Positions 8,236 to 16,972 of a DNA stretch of 64,000 nt are shown here, in pieces. Source of the DNA: Nocardioides jishulii (GTDB taxonomy: Bacteria > Actinomycetota > Actinomycetes > Propionibacteriales > Nocardioidaceae); assembly GCF_006007965.1 (NCBI RefSeq), contig NZ_CP040748.1, positions 2,976,001 through 3,040,000 on the forward strand, in the 5' to 3' direction. The notes beneath the pieces were generated by a model. It searched no databases and was not told the DNA's origin. It saw only the letters and a program-made list of their open reading frames with translations. A program made the translations under genes and the position numbers. Positions within the stretch are counted from its first letter, which is position 1; every line of letters begins with the position of its first letter.

Positions 8236-8886
8236 ATGCCTGCTCCTGAGACCTCTCCTGCCCACGGGCGCACTCGTCTCCTGGCCCGTCGCTGGTGGCG
8301 CCGCCACGTGCTCGCGCACCGCCGAGGTCTCGCGGCGTGCTGCGTGGGCGTCGCTGCCCTCGCGACCCTGAGGACGGTCTCCCCCGCTTCCCCACCCGGG
8401 GTCGAGACCTGGGTCGCCTCCCGCGACCTCCCGGCCGGGACCAGCCTGGTCGCCGGCGACGTGGTCCGGGCCACGTACGCGCCCGAGGACGTGCCCGACG
8501 GCATCGTGGACGCGCCGGAGGGAGCACAGCTGGCCAGCCCTCTGCGACGTGGAGAACCAGTGACCGACGCCAGGGTGCTCGGCCCCGACCTCGCGGCGGG
8601 CTATCCAGGACGTGCCGCGGTGCCCGTACGGGTGCCGGACCCAGCCGCGGTCGGGTTGCTGCGCGTGGGCGACGCCGTCGACGTGCTCAGCGCCGACCCC
8701 TCGACCGGAGCAGCGTCGACGGTGGCGCGGGACGCCCCCGTGGTCGCGCTGCCCACCGAGCCCGGTGGCGTCACCGGGCAGGCCACGACGGGGCGGCTGG
8801 TCGTCCTCGCCCTGCTCCCGGAGGAGGTGCAGGGGGTCACGGTCGCCGCCGTGCAGCAGTACCTCACCGTCGTGTGGTCGCGTTAG
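8236..8886 (+). CDS. SAF-domain membrane protein (CpaB/RcpC-like)
   Basis: The 216-residue protein has a basic cytoplasmic N-terminus and a membrane helix (about residues 32-48). A SAF domain starting WVASRDLPAGTSLVAGDVV follows and continues to VGDAVDVL, as in the CpaB/RcpC pilus-assembly family. No Flp pilus genes are nearby, so a pilus role is not supported. In actinomycetes this gene usually accompanies fmdB and mscL, as here. The function is unknown. Confidence 0.8.
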   Translation: MPAPETSPAHGRTRLLARRWWRRHVLAHRRGLAACCVGVAALATLRTVSPASPPGVETWVASRDLPAGTSLVAGDVVRATYAPEDVPDGIVDAPEGAQLASPLRRGEPVTDARVLGPDLAAGYPGRAAVPVRVPDPAAVGLLRVGDAVDVLSADPSTGAASTVARDAPVVALPTEPGGVTGQATTGRLVVLALLPEEVQGVTVAAVQQYLTVVWSR

Positions 8887-8933
8887 CGTGGGGCGGTCAC
8901 ACCCCCTGCGCCCCTGAAGATCTGGAGAGACAC

Positions 8934-9308
8934 ATGAGCGGCTTCAAGGCCTTCCTCCTGCGAGGCAACCTCATCGAGTTGGCCGTCGCGTTCATCATGG
9001 GCGGCGCCTTCGCCACCGTGGTCACGGCGATGGTCGACGTCATCATGGACCTCATCGGTCTCCTGGGCGACCAGCCCGACTTCTCGAACTACGCCCCCAA
9101 GGATGTCTCGGTCGGCGCCTTCATCACGGCCCTGATCGCCTTCCTGATCCTGGCGGCGGTCGTCTACTTCGCGATCGTCGTGCCCTACACGAAGGCCAAG
9201 GAGAAGTACTTCCCCGACGCCGACAAGGAGGACGCGGCCGCCCCGGAGGACGTCCAGCTGCTCCAGGAGATCCGCGACCTGCTCAAGGCGCAGGCGCAGC
9301 GCGGCTGA
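8934..9308 (+). CDS. mscL: large-conductance mechanosensitive channel MscL
   Basis: The 124-residue channel opens under membrane tension to release solutes on hypo-osmotic shock. The N-terminal amphipathic segment FKAFLLRGNLIELAVAFIMGGAF leads into TM1. A short extracellular loop and TM2 (about residues 64-84) follow, then a charged helix ending in EDVQLLQEIRDLLKAQ. ATG 8934 has GGAGAG upstream. A long in-frame extension upstream is a shadow of the SAF gene. Confidence 0.95.
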   Translation: MSGFKAFLLRGNLIELAVAFIMGGAFATVVTAMVDVIMDLIGLLGDQPDFSNYAPKDVSVGAFITALIAFLILAAVVYFAIVVPYTKAKEKYFPDADKEDAAAPEDVQLLQEIRDLLKAQAQRG

Positions 9309-9310
9309 CC

Positions 9311-9502
9311 TCAGTGGCCGCCGTGGTGCGGGGGGACCTGACGCTTGAGCCAGGCCTCGCTGGCTGACTCCTTGGTCGCCGCGCGGCTGTCCGGGTCCCG
9401 CTCGTCACTGGTCGTCGCGGGGAGGACGTCGCCGAAGATCTCGGCGAGGCGGCGTCGCTTCTTCCAGTCCGGCTCGACCGCCGAACTGTCCTTCTCACTC
9501 AT
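9311..9502 (-). CDS. hypothetical protein, 63 residues
   Basis: This small, charged protein begins MSEKDSSAVEPDWKKRRRLAEIFGDVLPATT and ends in a W-containing basic segment plus HHGGH. The start ATG at 9502, typical codon use and the tight packing (two bases from the mscL stop) suggest a real gene. I recognise no domain. It has no signal peptide or membrane helix and is probably cytosolic. Confidence 0.6.
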   Translation of the reverse strand: MSEKDSSAVEPDWKKRRRLAEIFGDVLPATTSDERDPDSRAATKESASEAWLKRQVPPHHGGH

Positions 9503-9547
9503 GCGACCAGCCTACGCCGGGACCCCGAGGCGGGGCGTACGCACGGC

Positions 9548-10762
9548 TCAGGCGCAGCGCGCCTCGTACTCAGCTGCCCGGACCTCTGCCTCGGTCGGCT
9601 TCTCCTCGCCCGGCTCCGGCGACTCGCTGGCCGAGGGGCTCGGCGAGTCGGAGGAATCGCCCTTCTCCTTGCCGGGCGCCCGGTCGGCGCGGATCGCCTT
9701 GGAGGTGAGCTCGGCGCCCAGCGGCTTGTCACGGGCGATCCTGCGCCACATCTCGTCGGCCTGCTCGGTCCAGGCCACGCGTCCCCAGTCTGGTGAGTCC
9801 CGCGGGAACTCGGTGAACGGCACGGTCACGAACTGCACCTTGTCCATGCCGACGTTCTGCAGGCTCATGGCGATGCCGGCGAGCTGCTTGAGGTCGCTCA
9901 TGTTCTCGGAGATCGTCAGGGCACTCGCCACGGCCTTGAGGAAGGCCAGCACCTTGTCCGGACGCGAGAGCGTGCCGGCAGAGCTGACCTTTTTCACCAT
10001 GGAGGCGATGAAAGTCTGCTGGCGCGAGATGCGGCCGATGTCGGACCCGCTTCCCACGGCCCGCACGCGCACGTAGTCGAGGGCCTCGGCACCGCGGATC
10101 TCCCGCTCACCGGCCTTGATGAAGATGTCGTGCTTGGGGTCGTCGATGTCGTAGGGCACGCAGACCGGGACGCCGTCGAGCGCGTCGACCATGCCCTTGA
10201 AGCCGTTGAAGTCGAGCTTCACGAAACCGTCGACACGGACGCCCGTGTTGAGCTCGAACTGCTCGACCGTGCAGCCCTCCCGGCCGATCTCGAAGGCCTT
10301 GTTCCAGATCGAATTCTCCGCGCCCGCGATCTCGTCGTTCGCGCCGCAATCGGGGCGGGTGACCAGTGAGTCGCGCGGGATCGAGATGCCGTACGCACGC
10401 TTCCGGTCGGCAGAGATGTGCAGCAAGATGTTGGTGTCGGAGTGCTCCACGCCGACATTCTCGCCGTCGAGTTTGTTGCCCTTGCCTAGGCGCGTGTCGG
10501 TGCCCATGACCAGGATCCGCACCGGCTTCTTCGGACCGGTGTCGAAGTCCTCCGGGCGGTTGTTGACCTCGTCCAGCGCGGTGGACCTGTTGATGTTGCC
10601 GGAGATGCTGCGGTAGAACGCGACGGCACCGAGCCCGGTGACGAGGCTCAGCACCAGGATGGTGGAGAGGATCACCGTGCCGACGGTGTGGCGCTTCTTC
10701 TTGCGGCCGCGACGCTTCGGGCCGGTGCCCGCGTCGTTCGACGGCTCGGATACCTCGCTCAC
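9548..10762 (-). CDS. LytR-CpsA-Psr (LCP) family cell-wall ligase
   Basis: The 404-residue protein has a basic N-terminus (RRGRKKKRH), a membrane helix (about residues 28-50) and an extracytoplasmic LCP domain. Visible LCP motifs are VRILVMGTDTR, HSDTNILLHIS, GISIPRDSLV and, near the end, ALDYVRVRAVGSGSDIGRISRQQ. LCP enzymes transfer polyprenyl-linked glycopolymers to peptidoglycan. The C-terminus is a Ser/Pro/Glu-rich tail. GTG 10762 follows GAGG by five bases, while another GTG at 10768 is too close to that site. It is divergent from the oxidoreductase gene. Confidence 0.9.
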   Translation of the reverse strand: MSEVSEPSNDAGTGPKRRGRKKKRHTVGTVILSTILVLSLVTGLGAVAFYRSISGNINRSTALDEVNNRPEDFDTGPKKPVRILVMGTDTRLGKGNKLDGENVGVEHSDTNILLHISADRKRAYGISIPRDSLVTRPDCGANDEIAGAENSIWNKAFEIGREGCTVEQFELNTGVRVDGFVKLDFNGFKGMVDALDGVPVCVPYDIDDPKHDIFIKAGEREIRGAEALDYVRVRAVGSGSDIGRISRQQTFIASMVKKVSSAGTLSRPDKVLAFLKAVASALTISENMSDLKQLAGIAMSLQNVGMDKVQFVTVPFTEFPRDSPDWGRVAWTEQADEMWRRIARDKPLGAELTSKAIRADRAPGKEKGDSSDSPSPSASESPEPGEEKPTEAEVRAAEYEARCA

Positions 10763-10894
10763 GCACACCTCGGGAGATCAGGGGAAACAGGACCCGGGGC
10801 AGGGACTCCGGGACGGGTCGAATGTACGGCAACTCGCCAACTGGCGTGGTTGTCGGCCCTTGGCTACACGTGTGTCGCCTGCCACGATGACCCG

Positions 10895-12091
10895 ATGCCG
10901 ACCCCAGAATCCGCCGCTGACCGCGACCTCGACCTCGTCCTGCTGGGTGCCACCGGGTTCGTGGGTCGGTTGACCGCCGCGCACCTCGCGGCCCATGCCC
11001 CGGCCGACCTGCGCTGGGCGGTGGCGGGCAGGAACGAGTCCACCCTCGGCTCCGTCGTCGCCGACCTGGCCGGATCGCCGTGCCCACCCGTCGAGACCGT
11101 CGTCGTCGACGTGACCGACCGAGCCGGCCTCGACACCCTGGCTGGCCGCACCCGGGCACTGGCCACGACGGTCGGCCCCTACCTCTCCTACGGAGAGCCC
11201 GTGGTCGCGGCCTGCGCCGCCGCTGGGACCGACTACCTCGACCTCACCGGGGAGGCTGAGTTCGTGGACCGGACCTGGATCCACCACCACGCCACGGCCG
11301 TGGCGTCGGGGGCGCGGTTGGTCCACGCCTGCGGCTTCGACTCGGTCCCGCACGACCTGGGCGCCCAGTTCACCGTCGAGCAGCTGCCGGCCGACGTCCC
11401 GCTGACGGTGCGCGGCGTCGTACGCTCGAACGCTGCCTTCTCCGGCGGCACCTACCAGTCCGCGCTGACGGCGATCTCGCGGACGTCGCAGGCCAGGCAG
11501 GCGGCGAAGGTCCGTGGTTCCCGAGAAGGTCGCCCGCAAGGGCGCTCCTCGCGGGCCGTGGCCGCGAAGCCGGGGCGCGACGAGATCCTGGGCTACTGGC
11601 TCCTGCCGCTCCCGACCGTGGACCCCCAGGTGGTGGCTCGCAGCGGGGCAGCGCTGGAGGCGTACGGCCCCCGGTTCCGCTACTCCCACTTCGCCGGCAC
11701 CCGTACGCTGCGCGCTGCCGCGGCCGGCGCGCTGGGTGTCGTGGCGCTGGGTTCCGCCGCCCAGGTGCCGCCCCTGCGCAAGCTCCTGGCGACCCGGGTG
11801 CCTGCAGGCACCGGACCGTCGGAGGAGAAGCGGGCCCGCTCGTGGTTCACCGTCGACCTCGTCGGTGAGGGCGGGGGTCGTCGCGTGCACACCCGGGTCA
11901 GCGGCGGGGATCCCGGCTACTCGGAGACAGCGGTGATGCTCGCCGAGGCGGCCATCAGCCTGCTGCGCGACGACAACCCGGAGACGTCTGGCCAGGTCAC
12001 CACGGCGGTGGCGATGGGCCCGCGCCTGCGCGAACGGCTCGTGCGTCACGGGATGGGCTTCGAGGTGGTGGACGCAGGCCCCCTGCCCTGA
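10895..12091 (+). CDS. saccharopine dehydrogenase-like oxidoreductase (trans-acting enoyl reductase type)
   Basis: The 398-residue protein has an N-terminal Rossmann fold (VLLGATGFVGRLTAAHL) followed by VAGRNESTL. It then shows GPYLSYGEPVVAACAAAGTDYLDLTGE and HACGFDSVPHDLGA, which are hallmarks of the mycobacterial enoyl-reductase/saccharopine-reductase-like family. A hydrophobic stretch lies near residues 275-290. In mycobacteria relatives act on lipid chains. Here no lipid synthase is adjacent, so the substrate is open. ATG 10895 starts the conserved fold, and earlier frame is shared with the divergent promoter region. Confidence 0.85.
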   Translation: MPTPESAADRDLDLVLLGATGFVGRLTAAHLAAHAPADLRWAVAGRNESTLGSVVADLAGSPCPPVETVVVDVTDRAGLDTLAGRTRALATTVGPYLSYGEPVVAACAAAGTDYLDLTGEAEFVDRTWIHHHATAVASGARLVHACGFDSVPHDLGAQFTVEQLPADVPLTVRGVVRSNAAFSGGTYQSALTAISRTSQARQAAKVRGSREGRPQGRSSRAVAAKPGRDEILGYWLLPLPTVDPQVVARSGAALEAYGPRFRYSHFAGTRTLRAAAAGALGVVALGSAAQVPPLRKLLATRVPAGTGPSEEKRARSWFTVDLVGEGGGRRVHTRVSGGDPGYSETAVMLAEAAISLLRDDNPETSGQVTTAVAMGPRLRERLVRHGMGFEVVDAGPLP

Positions 12092-12101
12092 TCCGCCTCC
12101 C

Positions 12102-12944
12102 TCACGGCACGCACCCCGCTGGATCCTCTTCACCCACACCAGCGGCGAGGCCGCTGAGGCCCGCGCTCGCGCCGAGGGTCATAAGCTCTCGACCGCCGAG
12201 CGGGCCAAGGGCAGCGCGGGCCCGTACGGCGCGGCGGAGCTGCAGGAGCGCGACGCCCAGGTCGTCCATCAGGAGCTGGAGCGCGCCGCAGCTCCTGATC
12301 AGTCCCTGGAGCGGGCGGCACACCCGACGGACGAGATGGACGACCCGTGCGGTCAGCTCGGCCACCACTGCGGGAAGAGCGGCGCCCAGGGTGAGGCCAC
12401 TGACCATCAGGCGCTGGGTCGCCATGGTCGCCAACTCCGCGAGGGCGTCACGCACCAGTGCGTGCACCACCGCGACGTAGCTGGCGGCCACCTCCAGCGC
12501 GCGGGCCACACCGCTGAGAGATGCCGCGGTCGCGCGGAGGTTGGTCTCCAGCACCCGGCACTGGGCGGCACCCGACTCAGCGGCGATCCCCTCCATGCCA
12601 CCCAGCGTCGAGACCATGTCGCGGCTGACGTCGTCCGCAGCGGCGAGCACGCGGGTGGCCTCGCCCTCCATGACCCGCGCCGTCACGCGCACCTTCTCCT
12701 GGTTGCCCGTCAGCTCCATGAGCCAGACGTTCAACGGCGCCACCTTGTCCAGCACCTCGGCTCCGAGCCAGGAGACCAGCGAGCCGAGAGGGTCGGCCAT
12801 CGTGCCGGCGACCCCCAACCCGACGGCCCCGGACTCCAGGAAGGCAGCACCCCACTCCCCGCGTTCGATCTGGTCCACGACCCCCATGGCTTCCTGGGCC
12901 AGCGTCATCCCGCCCAGGAGGCCACCTGCGCCCCCGTTCACCAC
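12102..12944 (-). CDS. helical hypothetical protein, possible type VII-associated product
   Basis: The 280-residue protein is largely alpha-helical. It has a Gly-rich N-terminus, a central region of heptad-like Ala/Val repeats (residues about 95-190) and an Arg-rich stretch around 205-235. No catalytic motif is visible. GTG 12944 overlaps the stop of the EspC-like gene upstream by seven bases, and that gene overlaps the YbaB-like gene, so the three form an operon. The set resembles ESX-associated substrate loci, but no EccC, EccB or EccD is in the window. It is not recognised beyond this. Confidence 0.65.
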   Translation of the reverse strand: MVNGGAGGLLGGMTLAQEAMGVVDQIERGEWGAAFLESGAVGLGVAGTMADPLGSLVSWLGAEVLDKVAPLNVWLMELTGNQEKVRVTARVMEGEATRVLAAADDVSRDMVSTLGGMEGIAAESGAAQCRVLETNLRATAASLSGVARALEVAASYVAVVHALVRDALAELATMATQRLMVSGLTLGAALPAVVAELTARVVHLVRRVCRPLQGLIRSCGALQLLMDDLGVALLQLRRAVRARAALGPLGGRELMTLGASAGLSGLAAGVGEEDPAGCVP

Positions 12945-13261
12945 TCACACCTTCCGGCGAGCAGGGCAGCCAGATGGGCATCGACCGCACCCATGTCGCG
13001 GCTCAGGGCGGTGACCGCATCGGCGGTCACGGCCACCGCCTCCGCCTGGTCGCGCAGGGCGTCGACCACCCTGTCGCGCAGGAGGTCGACGGCGGACGCC
13101 AACGAGACGTTGAGCAGTCCGAAGCTGTCCTGACCGATCGCGACCCCGCCGACGAAGTGGCCGCGAGCGTTGACGGCGTCGGCGACCACGCGCAGGCGGT
13201 TGGCCTCCGCCTCCAGCACGTCGGGATCGATCCGGAGACGCGGAGCGACCGGCTCCCTCAT
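12938..13261 (-). CDS. EspC/WXG100-like small helical protein
   Basis: The 107-residue all-helical protein starts with RIDPDVLEAEANRLRVVADAV, similar to the ESX secretion-associated EspC family. Its two helices are separated by a GQDSFGLLN turn. No strict WXG tripeptide is seen, though the protein ends in EW. The ATG at 13261 overlaps the upstream YbaB-like stop (ATGA) and its 3' end overlaps the next gene. It is probably a secreted partner or chaperone-bound substrate of a type VII system encoded elsewhere. Confidence 0.65.
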   Translation of the reverse strand: MREPVAPRLRIDPDVLEAEANRLRVVADAVNARGHFVGGVAIGQDSFGLLNVSLASAVDLLRDRVVDALRDQAEAVAVTADAVTALSRDMGAVDAHLAALLAGRCEW

Positions 13262-13662
13262 CGCGCACGCCCGACGACGACGTCGGCCAGACCCAGCCGA
13301 TCGGCTGCCTCGGCCACGATGCGGGCGGCCAGCGAATCGCTGCTCCCCCACACCCGCTGGGCGTGCGACTGCACCTGTCCCAGCGCGTCGAGCTGGGCAG
13401 CCCGCAGCGCCGACATCACCGCGCGCGCCAGGGCGTCGCCGGGCGGCGACGCGGTCGCGGTGAAGCGGAGGCCGCGCAGCACCCCGACGGCGTCGACCTC
13501 GGCCTCGACGCCCGGCGCCGAGCCCCGGCCCCGGACCGCGCCCACGGCAGTCTGGAACTCCTGGGCTCGCAGCATCTGCTCGGTGGCGGCCTGCGCCTGC
13601 GCGTCGATGCGGGCGAGGACGTCGTCTGTTGTCTCGTGCGTGACTGTCTCGTGCGTGACCAT
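13258..13662 (-). CDS. YbaB/EbfC-like DNA-binding family protein
   Basis: The 134-residue protein has a helical N-terminus (DDVLARIDAQAQAATEQMLRAQEFQ), a central beta region (GVEAEVDAVGVLRGLRFTATASPP) and a C-terminal helix. This resembles the YbaB/EbfC family members found in ESX loci. The first codons contain a 15-base direct repeat (gtctcgtgcgtgac at 13631 and 13646) encoding VTHET twice, which creates several alternative starts. ATG 13662 is the first. It is the first gene of the three-gene operon. Confidence 0.65.
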   Translation of the reverse strand: MVTHETVTHETTDDVLARIDAQAQAATEQMLRAQEFQTAVGAVRGRGSAPGVEAEVDAVGVLRGLRFTATASPPGDALARAVMSALRAAQLDALGQVQSHAQRVWGSSDSLAARIVAEAADRLGLADVVVGRAR

Positions 13663-13786
13663 GCGCCCACCCTCGCCCTGCGACGACGACGCCGGGCCAA
13701 GCTCTCCACAACGCCGAGGTCAGCACGAACGTGTGCACGGACGGTGGCCGTCAACCTGTGGAAAAAGCCCCGGGGGGGCGGTGCTG

Positions 13787-13862
13787 TGGTGCCCCAGGCA
13801 AGAGTCGAACTTGCGACCTTTCGCTTAGGAGGCGGCTGCTCTATCCACTGAGCTACTGGGGC
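13787..13862 (-). tRNA. tRNA-Arg (anticodon CCU)
   Basis: The reverse strand reads a full cloverleaf. The acceptor GCCCCAG pairs with CTGGGGC, the D-arm is GCTC/GAGC, the anticodon loop is CTCCTAA (anticodon CCU, reading AGG), the T-arm GCAAG/CTTGC encloses TTCGACT, and CCA is encoded at 13787-13789. The anticodon stem pairs C-G, G-C and C-G next to the loop, but its two outer pairs are C-A and G-A mismatches. Confidence 0.95.
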
Positions 13863-13970
13863 GTGACGACCGGGCACCCGTCCCGGCGTCAGGGGACATC
13901 TTGGCATGTCCGACGACAAGGGCTGTCGAGACCACGGGAACCGACGGGCCCGGGCGCGCGTCCCATCCCC

Positions 13971-15836
13971 ATGACGACTTCTCCTCACCTGCGCCCGACC
14001 CTCGTCACCGCAGGCGTCATCGTGGCGGTGACGGGCGTCTTCGCGGCGGGTGTCCTCACCGGCGCCCGAGGCCCGTCCGCCCGCGACGATGCACCGCCCC
14101 CAGCACAGGGTCCCTTCCACCTCGTCGGTCACGGACTCGAGGCAGCCGGTTCGTGCGACGACCTGCTGGAGGCCTACCAGGAGCGGGCGCTCCCTCTCGT
14201 GACCGCCTGGGGTTGGGGAGCAGGACGAGACGAGCTGATGGCCGGGGACAGCATCGCCCGGACACAGGCAGGCGCCTCAACGGCCCCCGCTCCCTCAGCT
14301 GCGACGTCGAGCGCGACCGGCACCAACGTGCAGGAGGCGGGCGTCGACGAGCCCGACCTCGCCAAGACCGACGGCAGCGCGCTGGTCCGGGTCCAGGACG
14401 GCACCCTGGTGGCCCACGACGTCGCCGGCGCCGAGCCCGTCGAGCTCTCGCGACTTCGCCTGCCGGGCCTGCGCGACGCCGAGATCCTGCTGGTCGACGA
14501 CACCGTCGTCGCGCTCGGGCCCACCCGGGGCGCCCGCGACAGCGCCCACGAAGAAGGCACCCGCGTCGTCACCGTCGACCTCACCGACCCGACGTCACCC
14601 GAGATCGGCGCGCAGACCACGTACGACGCCCCGCTCGTCACCGCGCGCCTGCACGGGGACGTGGTCCGTCTCGTGCTGCGCAACGACCTGCCGGAGCTGG
14701 ACTTCCGCCACGCCAACCAGGTGCTCGGTGAGCGCTTCACCCGCTGGAGCAACCGCAAGCTCGTCCGCGAGACCACCCTGGCCGACTGGCTGCCGCAGGT
14801 CGACGGCGAGCAGGCGGTGGACTGCGCCGACGTCGCCGTCCCCGACACCGAGGCAGCGGTCGGGACGACCACGACCGTGGCGTTCACGGCGGACGAGCCG
14901 ACGAGGCGTACGTCCGTGGCCGTCGCCACGGCGACCGACCTGGCGTACTTCTCGACCGACCGGCTCCACCTGGCCACGCAGCCCTCGTGGAGCTGGAGCC
15001 GCGACGACACCTCCAGCAGTGCGGTGCCCTCGGGTGGGTCGGATGGACGCAGCCAGCTCTACGCGTTCGCCCTGGACGCCACCGACACGACCTTCGTGGC
15101 GGCGGGCGAGGTCGAGGGCGGTCTCCGGGACCGGTGGTCGATGGACTCGGCCGACGGCCTCCTTCGCCTCGCGGTCGGCCCGACCATCGCGACCGGCAAC
15201 TTCAACTCCGTGGTGACGTTGGCCGAGGAGGACGGTCACCTCGTCGAGCGCGGTCGCCTCGACAAGCTGGGGGTCGGCGAGGAGATCAAGGCCGTGCGGT
15301 GGTTCGACGACCTCGCCCTCGTCGTCACCTTCCGTCAGACCGACCCGCTCTACGCCGTCGACCTCACCGACCCGGGCGACCCGACGCTGCTCGGGGAGCT
15401 CAAGATCCCCGGGTTCAGCGAGTACCTCCACCCCATCGGGCCGAACCGGATCCTCGGGATCGGCCAGGACGCCGACCCGCGTTCGGGGGCGACGCGCGGC
15501 GCCCAGACGGCCCTCTTCGGTGTCACCGACCTGACCTCTCCGAAGCGGCTCGACACCGTCTCCTACCCCAAGTTCAGCGTGGCGGGGGCCGCGACCGACC
15601 CGCGGCAGTTCACCTGGCTGCCCACCGAGAGGGTGGCGCTGACGGTGGTCTCGAAGGGCTGGGAGGGGCGCACCGGCTGGCTCTCGATCATCAGGCCGCG
15701 CGACCACCGACTCACCGAGACGCGGCGCGAGGTGGAGTACGGCACCGACGTCGACCGCGTCCGGATCCTCCCCCTGCCGGACTCCCGGGTCGCCCTGGTG
15801 ACGGGAGACGGCGTCACGTTCGTCGACGTAGATTGA
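13971..15836 (+). CDS. secreted beta-propeller domain protein
   Basis: The 621-residue protein has an N-terminal membrane/signal segment (TLVTAGVIVAVTGVFAAGVLTG). A Thr/Ala-rich linker follows, then the segment NVQEAGVDEPDLAKTDGS that typifies the actinobacterial/archaeal beta-propeller family. Repeating blade-like blocks (VVTVDLTDPTSPEIG, LYAVDLTDPGDPTLLGELKIPGFSEYLHPIGPN, FGVTDLTSPKRLD) follow to the end. It is probably anchored at the outer face of the membrane and its function is unknown. ATG 13971 starts the signal segment. It lies 108 bases after the divergent tRNA gene. Confidence 0.85.
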   Translation: MTTSPHLRPTLVTAGVIVAVTGVFAAGVLTGARGPSARDDAPPPAQGPFHLVGHGLEAAGSCDDLLEAYQERALPLVTAWGWGAGRDELMAGDSIARTQAGASTAPAPSAATSSATGTNVQEAGVDEPDLAKTDGSALVRVQDGTLVAHDVAGAEPVELSRLRLPGLRDAEILLVDDTVVALGPTRGARDSAHEEGTRVVTVDLTDPTSPEIGAQTTYDAPLVTARLHGDVVRLVLRNDLPELDFRHANQVLGERFTRWSNRKLVRETTLADWLPQVDGEQAVDCADVAVPDTEAAVGTTTTVAFTADEPTRRTSVAVATATDLAYFSTDRLHLATQPSWSWSRDDTSSSAVPSGGSDGRSQLYAFALDATDTTFVAAGEVEGGLRDRWSMDSADGLLRLAVGPTIATGNFNSVVTLAEEDGHLVERGRLDKLGVGEEIKAVRWFDDLALVVTFRQTDPLYAVDLTDPGDPTLLGELKIPGFSEYLHPIGPNRILGIGQDADPRSGATRGAQTALFGVTDLTSPKRLDTVSYPKFSVAGAATDPRQFTWLPTERVALTVVSKGWEGRTGWLSIIRPRDHRLTETRREVEYGTDVDRVRILPLPDSRVALVTGDGVTFVDVD

Positions 15837-15841
15837 GTGGC

Positions 15842-16111
15842 ATGTGCCGCAACATCCGCCCGCTCAACAACTTCGAGCCGCCGGCCTCCTCCGAGGAGGT
15901 GTCCGCCGCTGCGCTGCAGTACGTCCGCAAGGTCGCCGGGACCACGAAGCCGTCCGCCGCCAACCAGGCCGCGTTCGACGCCGCGGTGGCGGAGATCGCC
16001 CACACCACGCGTCACCTCCTCGACTCCCTGGTCACCACGGCCCCACCCAAGAGCCGTGAGGTCGAGGCGGCCAAGGCACGCGCCCGCGCCGAGCTCCGCT
16101 ACGGCCGATGA
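15842..16111 (+). CDS. DUF2277 family protein
   Basis: The 89-residue protein begins MCRNIRPLNNFEPPASSEEV and continues with a helix rich in Ala, as in the small conserved DUF2277 family of unknown role. It starts five bases after the beta-propeller stop. Its own stop overlaps the sirtuin start as ATGA, so the two are probably co-translated. Confidence 0.85.
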   Translation: MCRNIRPLNNFEPPASSEEVSAAALQYVRKVAGTTKPSAANQAAFDAAVAEIAHTTRHLLDSLVTTAPPKSREVEAAKARARAELRYGR

Positions 16112-16968
16112 CCGAGCAGCTCGTCACGCACCACGAGGTGGGGCCGGCGTACGCCGCCGCGCTCGACGTGCTCGCCGGCCGGCGGCTGGTGGTGCTCACC
16201 GGGGCCGGGCTCTCCACGGACTCCGGCATCCCCGACTACCGCGGCCCGGGCTCGACGGCGCGCATGCCGATGACCTACTCCGAGTTCGTGGGCTCGGCAC
16301 GAGCACGTCAGCGCTACTGGGCGCGCAGCCACGTCGGGTGGTCGCGCATGCGAGGGGCCCATCCCAACGCCGGCCACCTCGCGCTCGCGCGGATCGACCC
16401 CGAGCTCCTGATCACCCAGAACGTCGACGGCCTCCACGAGGCGGCCGGCAGCCAGCGGGTCGTGGCGCTGCACGGGCGCATCGACGAGGTCGTCTGCCTG
16501 GCCTGCGGCTCGGTGCAGCCGCGCGCCGACCTGCATGCGCGCCTCGACGAGCTGAACCCTGGCTGGCTGGTTGCGCACTCCGCCGTGGAGACGCTCCCTG
16601 ACGGCGACGTCGAGCTCGACGACACCGACGACTTCGTGGTGCCCGACTGCGCGCGCTGCGGCGGCGTGCTCAAGCCGCACGTCGTCTTCTTCGGCGAGAA
16701 CGCTCCCAAGGAGAAGGTGAGGCGTTGCTTCGAGGCGGTCGACGCGCTGTCCGACCCTGAGCCCGACAGGCGTGGCGCGCTGCTGGTCGCGGGCTCCTCG
16801 CTGACCGTGATGAGCGGGCTGCGCTTCGTGAAGCGGGCCGCGCGCGACGACCTCCCGGTCGTGGTCGTCAACCGGGGCGCGACGCGTGGCGACGACCTGG
16901 CCACGCTGACCGTCCACGCCGGGACGAGTGAGTTCCTCACCGACCTGGCGCGACGCCGGGGCCGGTGA
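16108..16968 (+). CDS. NAD-dependent protein deacylase, Sir2 family
   Basis: The 286-residue sirtuin removes acyl groups from lysines using NAD+. Motifs in order are TGAGLSTDSGIPDYRG (NAD binding), TQNVDGLHEAAGS, the catalytic histidine in ALHGRID, a zinc-binding pair VCLACG and DCARCG, and KPHVVFFGE. The long insertion between the cysteine pairs resembles SIRT4-like (class II) members. Likely targets are unknown. It converges with ideR, four bases apart. Confidence 0.93.
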   Translation: MTEQLVTHHEVGPAYAAALDVLAGRRLVVLTGAGLSTDSGIPDYRGPGSTARMPMTYSEFVGSARARQRYWARSHVGWSRMRGAHPNAGHLALARIDPELLITQNVDGLHEAAGSQRVVALHGRIDEVVCLACGSVQPRADLHARLDELNPGWLVAHSAVETLPDGDVELDDTDDFVVPDCARCGGVLKPHVVFFGENAPKEKVRRCFEAVDALSDPEPDRRGALLVAGSSLTVMSGLRFVKRAARDDLPVVVVNRGATRGDDLATLTVHAGTSEFLTDLARRRGR

Positions 16969-16972
16969 GGGC

